A stretch of DNA of 64,000 nucleotides from Pseudoalteromonas phenolica (lineage in GTDB: Bacteria > Pseudomonadota > Gammaproteobacteria > Enterobacterales > Alteromonadaceae). The first letter of the stretch is position 1. Each line of letters opens with the position of its first letter. Both the position numbers and the translations under genes were made by a program. Location: the NCBI RefSeq assembly GCF_005876835.1, contig NZ_PPSW01000005.1, forward strand, positions 96,725-160,724, in the 5' to 3' direction. The notes under the pieces were generated by a model. The model had not been told where the DNA came from. It was given only the letters and a program-made list of their open reading frames with translations, and made no database searches. Shown here piece after piece: positions 18,369 to 27,373 of this stretch.

Positions 18369-19202
18369 GTGAAAAACATCAAGTCCTGCGAATGGTTACA
18401 AGAAAACATTGAACACGTTCATGTTTTTGATGCGGGTATAGTGAATGCCGGTGAAAAGGGCGAGTATTGCCCTCAAGCAATTATCTTTGGCGCTAAACGA
18501 TTTGATATCAAAGGGGCACTTTGTGCACCAGATGCAGCGCTTTCAAGTACTATGTGTAGCGCTCAGCAGTTTCAGGCTGAAATGCGCCAGCTAGGTGTGA
18601 ACAATACTGACACTGTGATTGTTTATGATGATAAAGGTTTATTCAGTGCCGCACGCGCTTGGTGGATGTTGAAAAGCATGGGCTTTGATGAAGTGTATGT
18701 GCTTGATGGCGGCTTAGTACGATGGCTTGAATTGGGTTTACCTACTCAGGTTGAGTACAGCCAAGCTAGAACCATCGGTGATTTTGTGGCTCACCCAAAA
18801 GCGGGTTGTTTTATCGATAAGCAAGCGGTTCTCAATGCCATAGACGATCCTAACACCTTATTGTTTGATGCGCGCAGCTATAAACGTTTTACAGGCGAGG
18901 AGCCTGAGCCAAGAGCCGGAATGATTTCGGGGCATATTCCAAACAGTAAGAGTATGCACTATGCGAGTGTGCTCGATGGCAACAAATGCTTAAAAGCGAT
19001 TTCTGAATTACATGAAAGATTGAAAGCATTGGGCGTTGAAGGCAAGTCACTTCAATTTAGCTGCGGCTCGGGAATAACAGCCTGTATTTTGGCCATGATA
19101 GCAGATGAATGTGGCTATCAAGATTTAGCTGTTTACGACGGCTCATGGTCAGAGTGGGGCAATGCCGAAAATAACCTACCCATTGAGACAGGCGAGGTAT
19201 AA
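18369..19202 (+). CDS. sseA: 3-mercaptopyruvate sulfurtransferase (tandem rhodanese)
   Basis: 277 residues in two rhodanese domains: the inactive N-terminal one (DTVIVYDDKGLFSAARAWWML) and the active C-terminal one with the loop CGSGITAC, the CGSGVTA-type signature of mercaptopyruvate sulfurtransferase. DARSYKRFTGEEPEPRAG is also typical. It moves sulfane sulfur to thiols or cyanide in the cytoplasm. GTG start with GGGAG seven bases before. Monocistronic. Confidence 0.9.
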   Translation: MKNIKSCEWLQENIEHVHVFDAGIVNAGEKGEYCPQAIIFGAKRFDIKGALCAPDAALSSTMCSAQQFQAEMRQLGVNNTDTVIVYDDKGLFSAARAWWMLKSMGFDEVYVLDGGLVRWLELGLPTQVEYSQARTIGDFVAHPKAGCFIDKQAVLNAIDDPNTLLFDARSYKRFTGEEPEPRAGMISGHIPNSKSMHYASVLDGNKCLKAISELHERLKALGVEGKSLQFSCGSGITACILAMIADECGYQDLAVYDGSWSEWGNAENNLPIETGEV

Positions 19203-19226
19203 GTTACTACTTAACGAGAGCTCAGG

Positions 19227-19559
19227 TTACTTATAAGGGCAGTGGCGGCAGCCGTTGCCACAGCACTTACCTCGCTTTAGATGTGCCCAACGACTCATCA
19301 CGAGTAAGCCATTTTCCATATCGTAATCAATGCCTTCAATAAACTGAGTGTCGTTCTGATAAGGTCGAGCGAGCGCAAGCTGATCCTTTATAGGCTTGTT
19401 TTTTATATCTTCGATGTAAGCTCTGATATTTTTTATTAAACAAGCGCGACACACGCAGCCAGGTGACTCAGAAATAGGTAGAATATTTGGCAGTGTCATA
19501 CACCAGCAATCAGTATCGGCACTACATTTTAGACTTTGCTGGCATTGCGAGCAGTTCAT
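19227..19559 (-). CDS. Small Cys-rich protein (CWC-type N-terminus plus DUF5522)
   Basis: 110 residues when started at the ATG at 19559 (MNCSQCQQSL); the longer open frame to 19607 adds residues with no family likeness. The N-terminal half has CxxC...C....CWC spacing of the cysteine-rich CWC family. The C-terminal half, FIEGIDYDMENGLLVMSRW and AHLKRGKCCGNGCRHCPY, is DUF5522. The many Cys suggest zinc binding. Function unknown. It is divergent from the gene starting at 19587, 27 bp apart. Confidence 0.82.
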   Translation of the reverse strand: MNCSQCQQSLKCSADTDCWCMTLPNILPISESPGCVCRACLIKNIRAYIEDIKNKPIKDQLALARPYQNDTQFIEGIDYDMENGLLVMSRWAHLKRGKCCGNGCRHCPYK

Positions 19560-19586
19560 GAAGACGTTCGAATAAGAGAAATTTAC

Positions 19587-19925
19587 GTGAATAATAACAT
19601 GACTCACCTAGAGGCGGTTAAAGCCATCGTTCACTTTTGTGAAAAGCGTTCAGATGCCTTTTCAGTCTTACTCTCTGCCTCGCAATCAGAGGTGGTTTAT
19701 TGTGTCAGCAATCAAGATGTGCTCACTGTATTAGATAAAGTGCTTGGTAAGCAATTAGACATGGATGAATTAGAAATGTGGGCACAGTTACTCGATATGC
19801 GAGAAGACATCGATACACAACAAGTGGAAGGCGTGTTGTATGCTTTAAGTAACCCTGAGCAGATGGGAGAGATTACAATGGAAAAGATTCAGCAATTAAG
19901 CAAATTATTGGAAGCTAAAAGCTAA
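19587..19925 (+). CDS. Small helical protein of unknown function
   Basis: 112 residues from the GTG at 19587 (AAGAGA about eight bases before), or 108 from the ATG at 19599, which has no visible ribosome binding site; the start is uncertain. The sequence (THLEAVKAIVHFCEKRSD...) is soluble, acidic and mostly helical, with no motif that I recognise. It is divergent from the DUF5522 gene and convergent with fbp. Its stop codon lies inside a threefold GCTAAAA repeat. Confidence 0.7.
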   Translation: MNNNMTHLEAVKAIVHFCEKRSDAFSVLLSASQSEVVYCVSNQDVLTVLDKVLGKQLDMDELEMWAQLLDMREDIDTQQVEGVLYALSNPEQMGEITMEKIQQLSKLLEAKS

Positions 19926-19935
19926 AAGCTAAAAG
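19914..19935 (+). repeat. Short tandem repeat (GCTAAAA x3)
   Basis: Three copies of a 7-bp unit span the stop codon of the preceding gene. Copy number changes would move the stop by a few codons only. Confidence 0.6.
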
Positions 19936-19950
19936 CGACTTAAAAAGTAA

Positions 19951-19975
19951 AAAGCAGCCTAAGCTGCTTTTTTTA
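19951..19975. terminator. Bidirectional terminator
   Basis: AAAGCAGC-ctaa-GCTGCTTTTTTT between the gene ending at 19925 and fbp; the reverse reading also ends in a T-rich run. Confidence 0.88.
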
Positions 19976-19997
19976 ATACGTTAAACTTGAAGCCAGC

Positions 19998-20966
19998 TTA
20001 TTTGTGATAAGCCAAACACGCTTCAACTTCGTTCTTTGAACCAAGAATTACCGCAACGCGCTGGTGGATGTCATTTGGTTGAATATCCATAATGCGCGCT
20101 TCACCAGTGTGCGCTAAACCGCCCGCTTGCTCTACTAGCATCGCCATTGGGTTTGCTTCGTACATTAAACGCAACTTGTATGGCTTTTCAGGGTTTTTAG
20201 TGTCAGCAGGGTAAGTGAATAAACCACCACGACATAGCACACGGTGAACATCACCGACCATGGCTGCAATCCAGCGCATGTTAAAGTTTTTACCACGAGG
20301 GCCTGTATCACCAGCTAGCAAATCTTGAATGTAGCTTTGCATAGCAGGCTGCCAATGACGCTGGTTAGACGCGTTAATTGCGAATTCTTTGGTGTCTTCA
20401 GGAATTTTCGCAAACTCTTCAGTTAATAAAAAGCTGCCGTGGGTTTTATCAAGGGTGAAGATGCGTGTGCCTTTACCCGTTGTAAGTGCGAGCGTCGTAC
20501 ATGGGCCGTATAGCACATAACCAGCAGCTACTTGCTGATGACCCGGCTGCATGAAAATAGCAGGATCAGCTGGATCTGCGTCTTTTGGCGCTTCCATGAT
20601 TGAGAAAATCGTCCCAACCAGTGAGTTAATGTCGGTATTTGAAGAACCATCAAGTGGGTCAAACGCGACGATAAAATCAGCGTCAGGGTTGCCCGCCACC
20701 GTGTAGTCTTCTTCTTCAGATGCAATCGCTTTTACATAGCCAGACTCTAATAAGATGTCTTTTAAAAGCTGATTAGACAGTACATCCAGTTTCTTTTGTG
20801 TTTCACCTTGAATGTTTTCGTCTAATGTTGAACCTAAAACACCGGAAAGTGCGCCTTGGCCAACACGGAATGAAATTTCTTTACAAGCCGCAAGGATAGT
20901 GCGGATCAATGAAACTAACTCTCTAGAACAACCGTCTTCAATTAACACCGGAGGAAGTCTACGCAT
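19998..20966 (-). CDS. fbp: Fructose-1,6-bisphosphatase, class 1
   Basis: Gluconeogenic phosphatase giving fructose-6-phosphate. 322 residues from the ATG at 20966 ([12 protein letters not shown]), which has AGGA before it; the open frame to 21002 only adds a non-conserved 12 residues. Motifs: [25 protein letters not shown] (metal site), [49 protein letters not shown]. Normal length and complete. Monocistronic. Confidence 0.96.
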   Translation of the reverse strand: MRRLPPVLIEDGCSRELVSLIRTILAACKEISFRVGQGALSGVLGSTLDENIQGETQKKLDVLSNQLLKDILLESGYVKAIASEEEDYTVAGNPDADFIVAFDPLDGSSNTDINSLVGTIFSIMEAPKDADPADPAIFMQPGHQQVAAGYVLYGPCTTLALTTGKGTRIFTLDKTHGSFLLTEEFAKIPEDTKEFAINASNQRHWQPAMQSYIQDLLAGDTGPRGKNFNMRWIAAMVGDVHRVLCRGGLFTYPADTKNPEKPYKLRLMYEANPMAMLVEQAGGLAHTGEARIMDIQPNDIHQRVAVILGSKNEVEACLAYHK

Positions 20967-21126
20967 AGTAAATAGTCCTGATAACGTTATGGTCACAGCC
21001 AAGTATAGTGTGAGAGAAGGCTGTGTGCCGCGCTGAATTTTGTTTTAAATAGCTGCAAAACAGATTGGATAATTTATACTGCCTTAATGACAACCACTTA
21101 AAACCTCTAATAACAAAGATAAGATT

Positions 21127-23553
21127 ATGCGAAAAATTGGATTTTTACCTGTCATATTCTCAGCTTTGCTGGGCACTATGATAACCCAAGCGCACGCCGC
21201 AATTAAGTCTATTGATGAGTTTACTGAAAAGTTTAATCATTTTCCGGGTCATTACTCCTTCTATGCCGACACGCAAAGCGGCAAAATTTACCTTGATGTT
21301 GATAAGTTCAAGCAGCCATTTTTACTACAATTTAGCTTGCCGTACGGGGTAGGTTCGAATGATATCGGCCTAGATAGAGGTCAACTAGGCGGTACCCATA
21401 TCGCGCAATTCGAGCGCTTTGGCGACAAAATCATGCTTCGTGCCTTAAACACTTATTATCGTGCGAGCTCAAGCAACGCTGCTGAAAAGCAAAGTATCAA
21501 TGAGGCGTTTGCTTCAAGTATTTTGCAAGGCTTTAAAGTTGTTGCTCAAGATAACGACAGTGTCTTGATTGATTACACGCCTTATTTGTTATCAGACGTC
21601 CATGGTGTAACCCGTACACTGGCAAACCGTAACCAAGGTAACTTTAGTTTAGATGCTTCGCGCAGTGCGGTATTTATGCCACGCTCAAAAGCATTCGTAG
21701 ATAACACAGAACTTGAAGCGGTCTTAACGTTTAAAGGCAGCAAGCCGGGGAAGTATGTTCGTCAAGTCAGTGCAGACCCATATGCAGTGACAGTTCACCA
21801 ACATCATTCTTTAATTAAATTACCTGATGACGAGTATCAACCTCGCCAATTCCATGCGCAATCTGGGTATTGGAGTATTGAACATAAGGACTACTCGGCA
21901 CCGCTGAGCGAGTCTATGCTGGTGCGTTATATTCCTCGTCACCGTTTAGCGAAAAAAGATCCAACGGCAGCGCAAAGCGAAGCGGTTGAGCCGATTGTGT
22001 ATTACCTTGACCCTGGTGTACCAGAGCCAGTAAGAACTGCTTTACTAGATGGCGCACGCTGGTGGGAGCAAGCATTTGAAGCAGCAGGCTATAGCAATGG
22101 TTTCCAAGTGAAAATTTTACCAGAACATGCCGATCCTATGGATGTGCGCTACAACGTGATCCAATGGGTGCACAGAGCAACACGCGGTTGGTCGTATGGC
22201 TCGTCAATTATTGACCCGCGCACGGGTGAGATCATCAAAGGTCATGTCACATTAGGCTCATTACGTGTGCGCCAAGATATCTTAATTGCAGAAGCGCTGG
22301 CAGCGCCTTTTGTGAAAGGTGATGAAGTAAACGCACATTTACAGAATATGGCCCTTGATCGCATTCGTCAGTTGAGCGCTCATGAGATTGGTCATACTTT
22401 GGGTATTGCGCATAACTTCTCGGCATCGATTAAAAACAGAGCATCAGTGATGGATTATCCGCACCCGTTGGTTGGTTTTGATGCACAAGGTCAGCTAGAT
22501 ATTTCTAAAGGCTATGCCAAGGGTATGGGCGATTGGGACATTCAAGCGGTAAAATATGGTTACAGTGATTTCAGCGGTAAAGACGAAGCGACTGAGCTTG
22601 CTAATATCATCACAGAAAACCACAAGAAAGGGTTTGAGTTTATTTCTGACCCTGATGCGCGCCCGCAAGGCGGTGGTCACCCGACCGCACATTTATGGGA
22701 TAACGGTGAAAACCCTGCAGCAGAATTACTGCGAGTACTCGATATTCGTCAGCAAGCGTTAAACACATTCGGTATTAATAACATTAAAACTGGTGTTGCA
22801 CTGTCTCAATTAGAAGAGAAATTAGTACCCCTGTTTTTATTCCATCGCTACCAGGTTGAGTCGGCTGTGAAGCTTATCGCGGGTATTGATTACGATTATG
22901 AAGTACGCAGCGATCGTGCTGTTAAAGGTGCGCAAATTGTAGATAAAGCGACGCAGCAACAAGCACTATCGGCGATGCTGAAAACCCTTGAGGCAGAGCA
23001 GTTGATGATACCTGAGAGCATCTTAGCGTTGATCCCACCTAAAGCATATGGTGAGCGTAAAACCCGTGAAAGTGTTTATGGTCGAACTGGCTTGGCCCTT
23101 GATGCCATGGCGCTACCGGAAGTGGCAGCAAACCATAGCTTAAAACTGCTATTAAATGCTGAGCGCTTAAATCGTTTATCGCAGCATGCTGCCAGAGACA
23201 ATAAAAACTTTGGCTTGAGTGACCTAATGAATACGCTATACAGCAAGGTATTTGAAGCCGATAGCACAGTAGGTATGACACAAAAACTAACTCAACGCGT
23301 GCAATTTTTAACTGCTGCACGATTAGCTCAGTTAGCCAGTTCAAATCAAGTTGAGCCAGAAGTACAAGCGCAGTTACGCTTTCAATTGATGCGAGTAGCA
23401 AAACAGTTTGATCAAAGGTCGCTATTTAGCAATGTCAGTGAAGACACCGCATTCAGGCATGATCTTGCACGTCAAGTGAAAGCGTTTTTAGAATCAGGAA
23501 AGTGGCCAGAAGGCTTTACAGCATTAAAAATGCCGCCTGGTTCACCTATTTAA
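21127..23553 (+). CDS. Secreted zinc-dependent metalloprotease (DUF5117/DUF4953 type)
   Basis: 808 residues with a signal peptide (about 1-25, ending ITQAHAA). The metzincin motif HEIGHTLGIAHNF is at about 419-431: His ligands and catalytic Glu are intact. IIDPRTGEIIKGHVTLGSLRVR precedes it and SVMDYPHP (Met-turn region) follows. The layout (long N-terminal beta domain, central protease, helical C-terminus) fits the zinc-dependent metalloprotease family with DUF5117 and DUF4953 common in Alteromonadales and Bacteroidetes. It probably degrades proteins in the periplasm or outside. A clear terminator follows. It lies directly upstream of two double-glycine leader peptide genes, but that terminator separates them. 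Confidence 0.9.
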   Translation: MRKIGFLPVIFSALLGTMITQAHAAIKSIDEFTEKFNHFPGHYSFYADTQSGKIYLDVDKFKQPFLLQFSLPYGVGSNDIGLDRGQLGGTHIAQFERFGDKIMLRALNTYYRASSSNAAEKQSINEAFASSILQGFKVVAQDNDSVLIDYTPYLLSDVHGVTRTLANRNQGNFSLDASRSAVFMPRSKAFVDNTELEAVLTFKGSKPGKYVRQVSADPYAVTVHQHHSLIKLPDDEYQPRQFHAQSGYWSIEHKDYSAPLSESMLVRYIPRHRLAKKDPTAAQSEAVEPIVYYLDPGVPEPVRTALLDGARWWEQAFEAAGYSNGFQVKILPEHADPMDVRYNVIQWVHRATRGWSYGSSIIDPRTGEIIKGHVTLGSLRVRQDILIAEALAAPFVKGDEVNAHLQNMALDRIRQLSAHEIGHTLGIAHNFSASIKNRASVMDYPHPLVGFDAQGQLDISKGYAKGMGDWDIQAVKYGYSDFSGKDEATELANIITENHKKGFEFISDPDARPQGGGHPTAHLWDNGENPAAELLRVLDIRQQALNTFGINNIKTGVALSQLEEKLVPLFLFHRYQVESAVKLIAGIDYDYEVRSDRAVKGAQIVDKATQQQALSAMLKTLEAEQLMIPESILALIPPKAYGERKTRESVYGRTGLALDAMALPEVAANHSLKLLLNAERLNRLSQHAARDNKNFGLSDLMNTLYSKVFEADSTVGMTQKLTQRVQFLTAARLAQLASSNQVEPEVQAQLRFQLMRVAKQFDQRSLFSNVSEDTAFRHDLARQVKAFLESGKWPEGFTALKMPPGSPI

Positions 23554-23563
23554 TTTTTAATTT

Positions 23564-23591
23564 AAAGAGCGCAAATAAGCGCTCTTTTTTT
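23564..23591 (+). terminator. Terminator after the metalloprotease gene
   Basis: AAAGAGCGC-aaataa-GCGCTCTTT followed by a T-run. Confidence 0.92.
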
Positions 23592-23673
23592 ATGTTTAAT
23601 TATCATTTTGCTTACTTGAGAAATATTCAATTAAATTCTTGCTAGCTTGTCCCCTTTTTGGTAGTTTCTTTTT

Positions 23674-23687
23674 TGACCTTTAGGTCA
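23674..23687. promoter_or_regulatory. Perfect 14-bp palindrome upstream of a leader-peptide gene
   Basis: TGACCTTTAGGTCA lies 21 bp before the start of the peptide gene at 23709, close to the ribosome binding site. It could be an operator or contain a -35-like TTGACC. The binding protein, if any, is unknown. Confidence 0.35.
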
Positions 23688-23708
23688 CACTCAATAAGGA
23701 AAGTCACT

Positions 23709-23897
23709 ATGAAATTGAAGTTAAACAAAAAGAAAGTAAAAAACTTAAGTTTAGATAACGCTCAAGTTGCTTTAGAAGCAACGCCACAAATCGCAGGTGG
23801 TGTGCCTGTGTTTGCAAAAACTGAGGTTTGCCATACAAATCCTTGCATCACAATTACTACTTTGCCACCAAGCTACAGAAACGACTGTTTATCTTAA
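23709..23897 (+). CDS. Small peptide with double-glycine leader (RiPP-precursor-like)
   Basis: 62 residues from the ATG at 23709 (AAGGA upstream); the frame continues to 23658 but without leader likeness. The leader MKLKLNKKKVKNLS...IAGG (31 residues) is almost the same as that of the next gene and related to that at 2218. The core has three Cys, several Thr/Ser and Pro (VCHTNPC, TTLPPSYRNDC). Such leaders normally direct modification or export by a C39 peptidase transporter, but none is encoded in this window. A precursor role is inference. Confidence 0.72.
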   Translation: MKLKLNKKKVKNLSLDNAQVALEATPQIAGGVPVFAKTEVCHTNPCITITTLPPSYRNDCLS

Positions 23898-23993
23898 TAA
23901 GTCAAATAACAATACTATATTAATCAATTGGTTCTGATGGACCGAAAGTAAATCATCTACAGACACCAATCTCATTCATTTAAGGAAAATAAA

Positions 23994-24197
23994 ATGAAAC
24001 TTAAACTAAACAAAAAAAGCGTAAAAAACCTTTCAAAAGACAACAAAGCACTACCAGTAAATGCAACTCCAGCGGTAGCGGGTGGTGTTAATACATTACG
24101 CTGCATCCCTGACACAGGCTCAATCGCGTGTGACAGACCTACAACTTATACAATGAGTATCGAAATCTGCGAAACAATTACAATAGCAGACAGATAA
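23994..24197 (+). CDS. Small peptide with double-glycine leader (RiPP-precursor-like)
   Basis: 67 residues. The leader MKLKLNKKSVKNLS...VAGG is 31 residues and parallels the peptide 96 bp upstream. The core (VNTLRCIPDTGSIACDRPTT and on) is different: three Cys and many Thr, Ser and Ile. TAAGGA precedes the ATG. A good terminator follows 12 bp after the stop, so the two peptide genes probably form a short transcript. Leader conservation with variable cores suggests a duplicated precursor family handled by enzymes elsewhere. Confidence 0.72.
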   Translation: MKLKLNKKSVKNLSKDNKALPVNATPAVAGGVNTLRCIPDTGSIACDRPTTYTMSIEICETITIADR

Positions 24198-24208
24198 TCA
24201 GATTGAGC

Positions 24209-24232
24209 AAAGCCACCTTCGGTGGCTTTTTA
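24209..24232. terminator. Terminator between peptide gene and argE
   Basis: AAAGCCACC-ttc-GGTGGCTTTTT; serves the peptide genes and probably argE from the other side. Confidence 0.9.
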
Positions 24233-24235
24233 GTT

Positions 24236-25387
24236 TTAAAAACATAATTCATTAATTAGCTTTGTGATCTTCTCTTGAGAAGGTTTGATTTTCTCCATTG
24301 CTAAAAACTCGTCAGGCTGGTGGGCTTGCTCGATAGAGCCTGGACCCATGACAATCGTTTCACAGCCAAGCTGCTGCAAAAATGGTGCTTCAGTGCAGTA
24401 GTTCACCGCGATTGCTTGTTCTCCTGAAACTGCTTCAGCTAGTTTTACTAATGCACTGTCGGTTGTGCCAGTAAAGGCCGGAATAGGATCATGCAAGTCG
24501 ATAACCGCGACACTATTTGGGTATTCATCATTAATGGGTTTAACCGCTTCTAGCAATAATAATTGCAGCTCTTGAATACTCAGCCCGGGTAATGGACGAA
24601 TGTCTAAGTGCAATTCACAGCAACCACAGATACGATTAGCATTATCTCCTCCATGAATATGCCCCAGATTTAGAGTGGGGTAGGGTATTGCAAAATGCTC
24701 AATTGAATATTTATTCTTTAAAGTATCTTTTAGTTGCAACAGCTTTGCAATAATCTTATGCATCACCTCAATGGCATTTAAACCGCGTGCAGGATCAGAA
24801 CTATGACCCGACTTACCCGTCACACGAATGGCGGTACTCATGTGCCCTTTATGGGTGAATACAGGCACCATATCAGTCGGTTCACCGATGACACAAAATT
24901 CAGGTTTTAAGCTTTGATGTTTCGCCACTTCTTGTGCGCCTGCCATTGTGGTTTCTTCATCTGCGGTGGCGAGGATCATAATGGGTTTAGCTTGTTTCGC
25001 ATCTTGTGCGTCAAGTTGCTTAATGGCTTCAATCACAAATGCAAAAAAGCCTTTCATATCAATTGAACCTAGACCAAATAGTTTGTTGTCGACTTCACTA
25101 AGTATAAATGGATCATAACTCCAGCGGCTGTCATCAAAAGGCACTGTGTCTGTATGCCCAGCTAACATCAAACCGCCTTCACCTTCGCCACGTTTGGCCA
25201 GTAAGTTGAATTTACCCGGCGCGCTTTCAAGTTCTGTAATCTCAACCTGAAAGCCTGAATTTTCACACCAAGCTGCTAATAATTCTATGGTGGAGTAATT
25301 GCTCATATTGAGCTGTGGATCGAGTGCACTAATAGAAGGCTCGGCGATAAGCTGCTGGTACATATTAATAAAAGCGGGAGTGGTCAT
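24236..25387 (-). CDS. argE: Acetylornithine deacetylase
   Basis: M20-family enzyme releasing acetate from N2-acetylornithine in the linear arginine pathway. 383 residues. Motifs [59 protein letters not shown] and [15 protein letters not shown] match ArgE. It is divergent from argC with ARG boxes in the 184-bp gap, the usual argE/argCBH layout, so ArgR with arginine should repress both sides. Confidence 0.95.
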   Translation of the reverse strand: MTTPAFINMYQQLIAEPSISALDPQLNMSNYSTIELLAAWCENSGFQVEITELESAPGKFNLLAKRGEGEGGLMLAGHTDTVPFDDSRWSYDPFILSEVDNKLFGLGSIDMKGFFAFVIEAIKQLDAQDAKQAKPIMILATADEETTMAGAQEVAKHQSLKPEFCVIGEPTDMVPVFTHKGHMSTAIRVTGKSGHSSDPARGLNAIEVMHKIIAKLLQLKDTLKNKYSIEHFAIPYPTLNLGHIHGGDNANRICGCCELHLDIRPLPGLSIQELQLLLLEAVKPINDEYPNSVAVIDLHDPIPAFTGTTDSALVKLAEAVSGEQAIAVNYCTEAPFLQQLGCETIVMGPGSIEQAHQPDEFLAMEKIKPSQEKITKLINELCF

Positions 25388-25395
25388 ATTAGTCC

Positions 25396-25409
25396 AAAAT
25401 ATTTATTCA
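25396..25409. promoter_or_regulatory. Weak candidate ARG box
   Basis: AAAATATTTATTCA matches TGAATNNNNATTCA except for the first two bases. It is close to the argE start and could be an accessory ArgR site. Confidence 0.35.
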
Positions 25410-25443
25410 AAATGTTTGCATAATAATTTATATGTGTTTAGTA

Positions 25444-25457
25444 TGAATATCAATTCA
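25444..25457. promoter_or_regulatory. ARG box (ArgR operator)
   Basis: TGAATATCAATTCA is a perfect match to the palindromic core TGAATNNNNATTCA. A second, weaker half-conserved site (TAAATATAAATTGA, 25469-25482) lies 25 bp away centre to centre. The position between divergent argE and argC fits ArgR repression of both. Confidence 0.85.
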
Positions 25458-25571
25458 CTTTTTAAGCATAAATATAAATTGAGGCTAAGATGCGACGACA
25501 TACATTCAACACTTTTTAAATAATGCCCATGAGGCCCGAAACGGAACCAAATTTTTAGAGATTTTTTTACT

Positions 25572-26588
25572 ATGTTGAATGTAACCATTATTGGCGCTAG
25601 CGGCTATAGCGGCGCCGAATTAGCCAGTTTAATTGCCAAACATCCCAACTTCTCCCTTGCTGGATGTTTTGTGTCAGAGCAAAGTTTAGACAAAGGAAAG
25701 CTCCTGAGTGACTTGTATCCAGAACATGCCTCTTTGCTCGACACGCTTCTTTTACCTCTTAATGAACAAGCCTTTATTGATATCGAAGCAAATACTGACT
25801 TCGTTTGCCTGTGTACAGATCACAAAGTCAGTGTAGAGCTCGCGCCTAAGTTTTTAGCTATGGGCAAAAAAGTATTTGATTTATCAGGCGGCTTTAGACT
25901 TAAAAACCCCCAAGATTACGACAGCTTTTATGGCTTCACGCACCAATCACTAACCTGGCTTGCACAAGCTGAATATGGTTTAGCAGAGTGGAATGCAAAG
26001 GGTATTTCACAGGCACAACTGGTTGCTGTTGCAGGCTGTTATCCAACGGCTGCGTTAAATGGTTTAAAACCACTTAAACAAGCCGATTTACTTGCGGACG
26101 ATACCATTATTGTAAACGCGGTATCAGGTGTCACGGGTGCGGGTCGTAAAGCCAATATAGGCACCCAGTTTTGCGAAGTGTCTCTCGCACCTTATGGTTT
26201 ATTCAATCACAGGCATACGCCAGAAATTTCACAGTATCTGGGTCATTCAGTGTTATTCACCCCACACTTAGGTAATTTTGCTCGCGGTATTCTTGAAACC
26301 ATTTATGTGAAGCTGAAGCCGGGTGTAAGTGAGCACCAGGTTAATGAAGCATTTCAGGTATTGGCCGACGAGCCGTTAATTCGTTTAAAAGGCAATAAGC
26401 AAATGCCTTCAATTAAAGGTGTGGCTAAACAGCCGTATGTTGATATTGGTTGGCAAGTACAAGGTGAGCAACTGATTGTGGTGGTTGCCATCGATAACCT
26501 GTTAAAAGGGGCTGCTGGCCAAGCGCTACAGTGTATGAATATTGCAGCATTACTACCTGCTGAACTTGGCTTAAAAGGAGTGTCATGA
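25572..26588 (+). CDS. argC: N-acetyl-gamma-glutamyl-phosphate reductase
   Basis: NADPH-dependent third step of arginine synthesis. 338 residues; GASGYSGAELASLI is the nucleotide-binding loop, VAVAGCYPTAA holds the catalytic Cys, and HRHTPEISQYLG holds the active-site His. First gene of argCBFGH; the stop overlaps argB by 4 bp. Transcription is probably controlled by ArgR from the ARG box upstream. Confidence 0.97.
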   Translation: MLNVTIIGASGYSGAELASLIAKHPNFSLAGCFVSEQSLDKGKLLSDLYPEHASLLDTLLLPLNEQAFIDIEANTDFVCLCTDHKVSVELAPKFLAMGKKVFDLSGGFRLKNPQDYDSFYGFTHQSLTWLAQAEYGLAEWNAKGISQAQLVAVAGCYPTAALNGLKPLKQADLLADDTIIVNAVSGVTGAGRKANIGTQFCEVSLAPYGLFNHRHTPEISQYLGHSVLFTPHLGNFARGILETIYVKLKPGVSEHQVNEAFQVLADEPLIRLKGNKQMPSIKGVAKQPYVDIGWQVQGEQLIVVVAIDNLLKGAAGQALQCMNIAALLPAELGLKGVS

Positions 26589-27364
26589 AGATGCAAACAT
26601 GGGTCATTAAAGTCGGTGGAGCGGTGTTAAACACGGAAGATGCAGCGATGGGACTATTTTCTGCAATTGCTGAGCTGACAAAAGTACAAATCGACAAGCA
26701 GTTTGTTGTGGTACATGGCGGTGGCGCGCTAGTTGATAAGTGGTTGTCAGAGGCGGGCTTTGCAACGGCTAAGCACCAAGGTCTTCGTATCAGTCCAAAA
26801 GAACAAATGCCTTATATAGTTGGTGCATTGGCTGGTACTGCGAACAAACAACTGAGTGGTCAAGCCATTAAAGCCGGTTTAAAACCTGTGGGTACTTGTT
26901 TATATGAAGCGGGTTTAATTGCTTCGCAAAAACTCAAAGCATTAGGTCAAGTGGGCGAGTGCCAACAGGGTGAAGCAAGTATTCTACCTACTCTGTTAGA
27001 GCTGGGCAGAACACCTATGGTGAGCTCAATAGGTATCGGAGTTGATGGTCAACTTTATAACGTTAATGCAGATGAAGCGGCGGCGGCGATTGCCGAGCAA
27101 CTAGATGCTGAGCTTATTTATATGACAGATGTAGAGGCGGTGCTTGATGCGAATAAGCAGCCTTTACATCAATTATCTGAACAACACATTGCTACTCTTA
27201 TCGAAGAAGGAGTCATTGTTGGCGGTATGGAGGTCAAAGTGAAGACCAGCCTGCACGCTGCACAACACTTACGACGCGGGGTGTATATATCGAGCTGGCA
27301 GAAGCCAGAAAATCTTATTGCCTTAGTTCAAGGCATCCATGTCGGTACAAAAATTACACCTTAG
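26585..27364 (+). CDS. argB: Acetylglutamate kinase
   Basis: Phosphorylates N-acetylglutamate. 259 residues of the amino-acid kinase fold: KVGGAVL at the N-terminus, VVVHGGGALVD, LVDKW, NVNADEAAAAIA, LIYMTDVEAVLD and GGMEVKVKT (metal/ATP site). Overlaps argC by 4 bp; argF follows after 9 bp. Confidence 0.96.
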   Translation: MKMQTWVIKVGGAVLNTEDAAMGLFSAIAELTKVQIDKQFVVVHGGGALVDKWLSEAGFATAKHQGLRISPKEQMPYIVGALAGTANKQLSGQAIKAGLKPVGTCLYEAGLIASQKLKALGQVGECQQGEASILPTLLELGRTPMVSSIGIGVDGQLYNVNADEAAAAIAEQLDAELIYMTDVEAVLDANKQPLHQLSEQHIATLIEEGVIVGGMEVKVKTSLHAAQHLRRGVYISSWQKPENLIALVQGIHVGTKITP

Positions 27365-27373
27365 GAAATAGCA

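Noticed and set aside
23039..23401. 120-codon frame opposite the metalloprotease
   Set aside because: Shadow of the real coding strand, where the HExxH protease continues without interruption.
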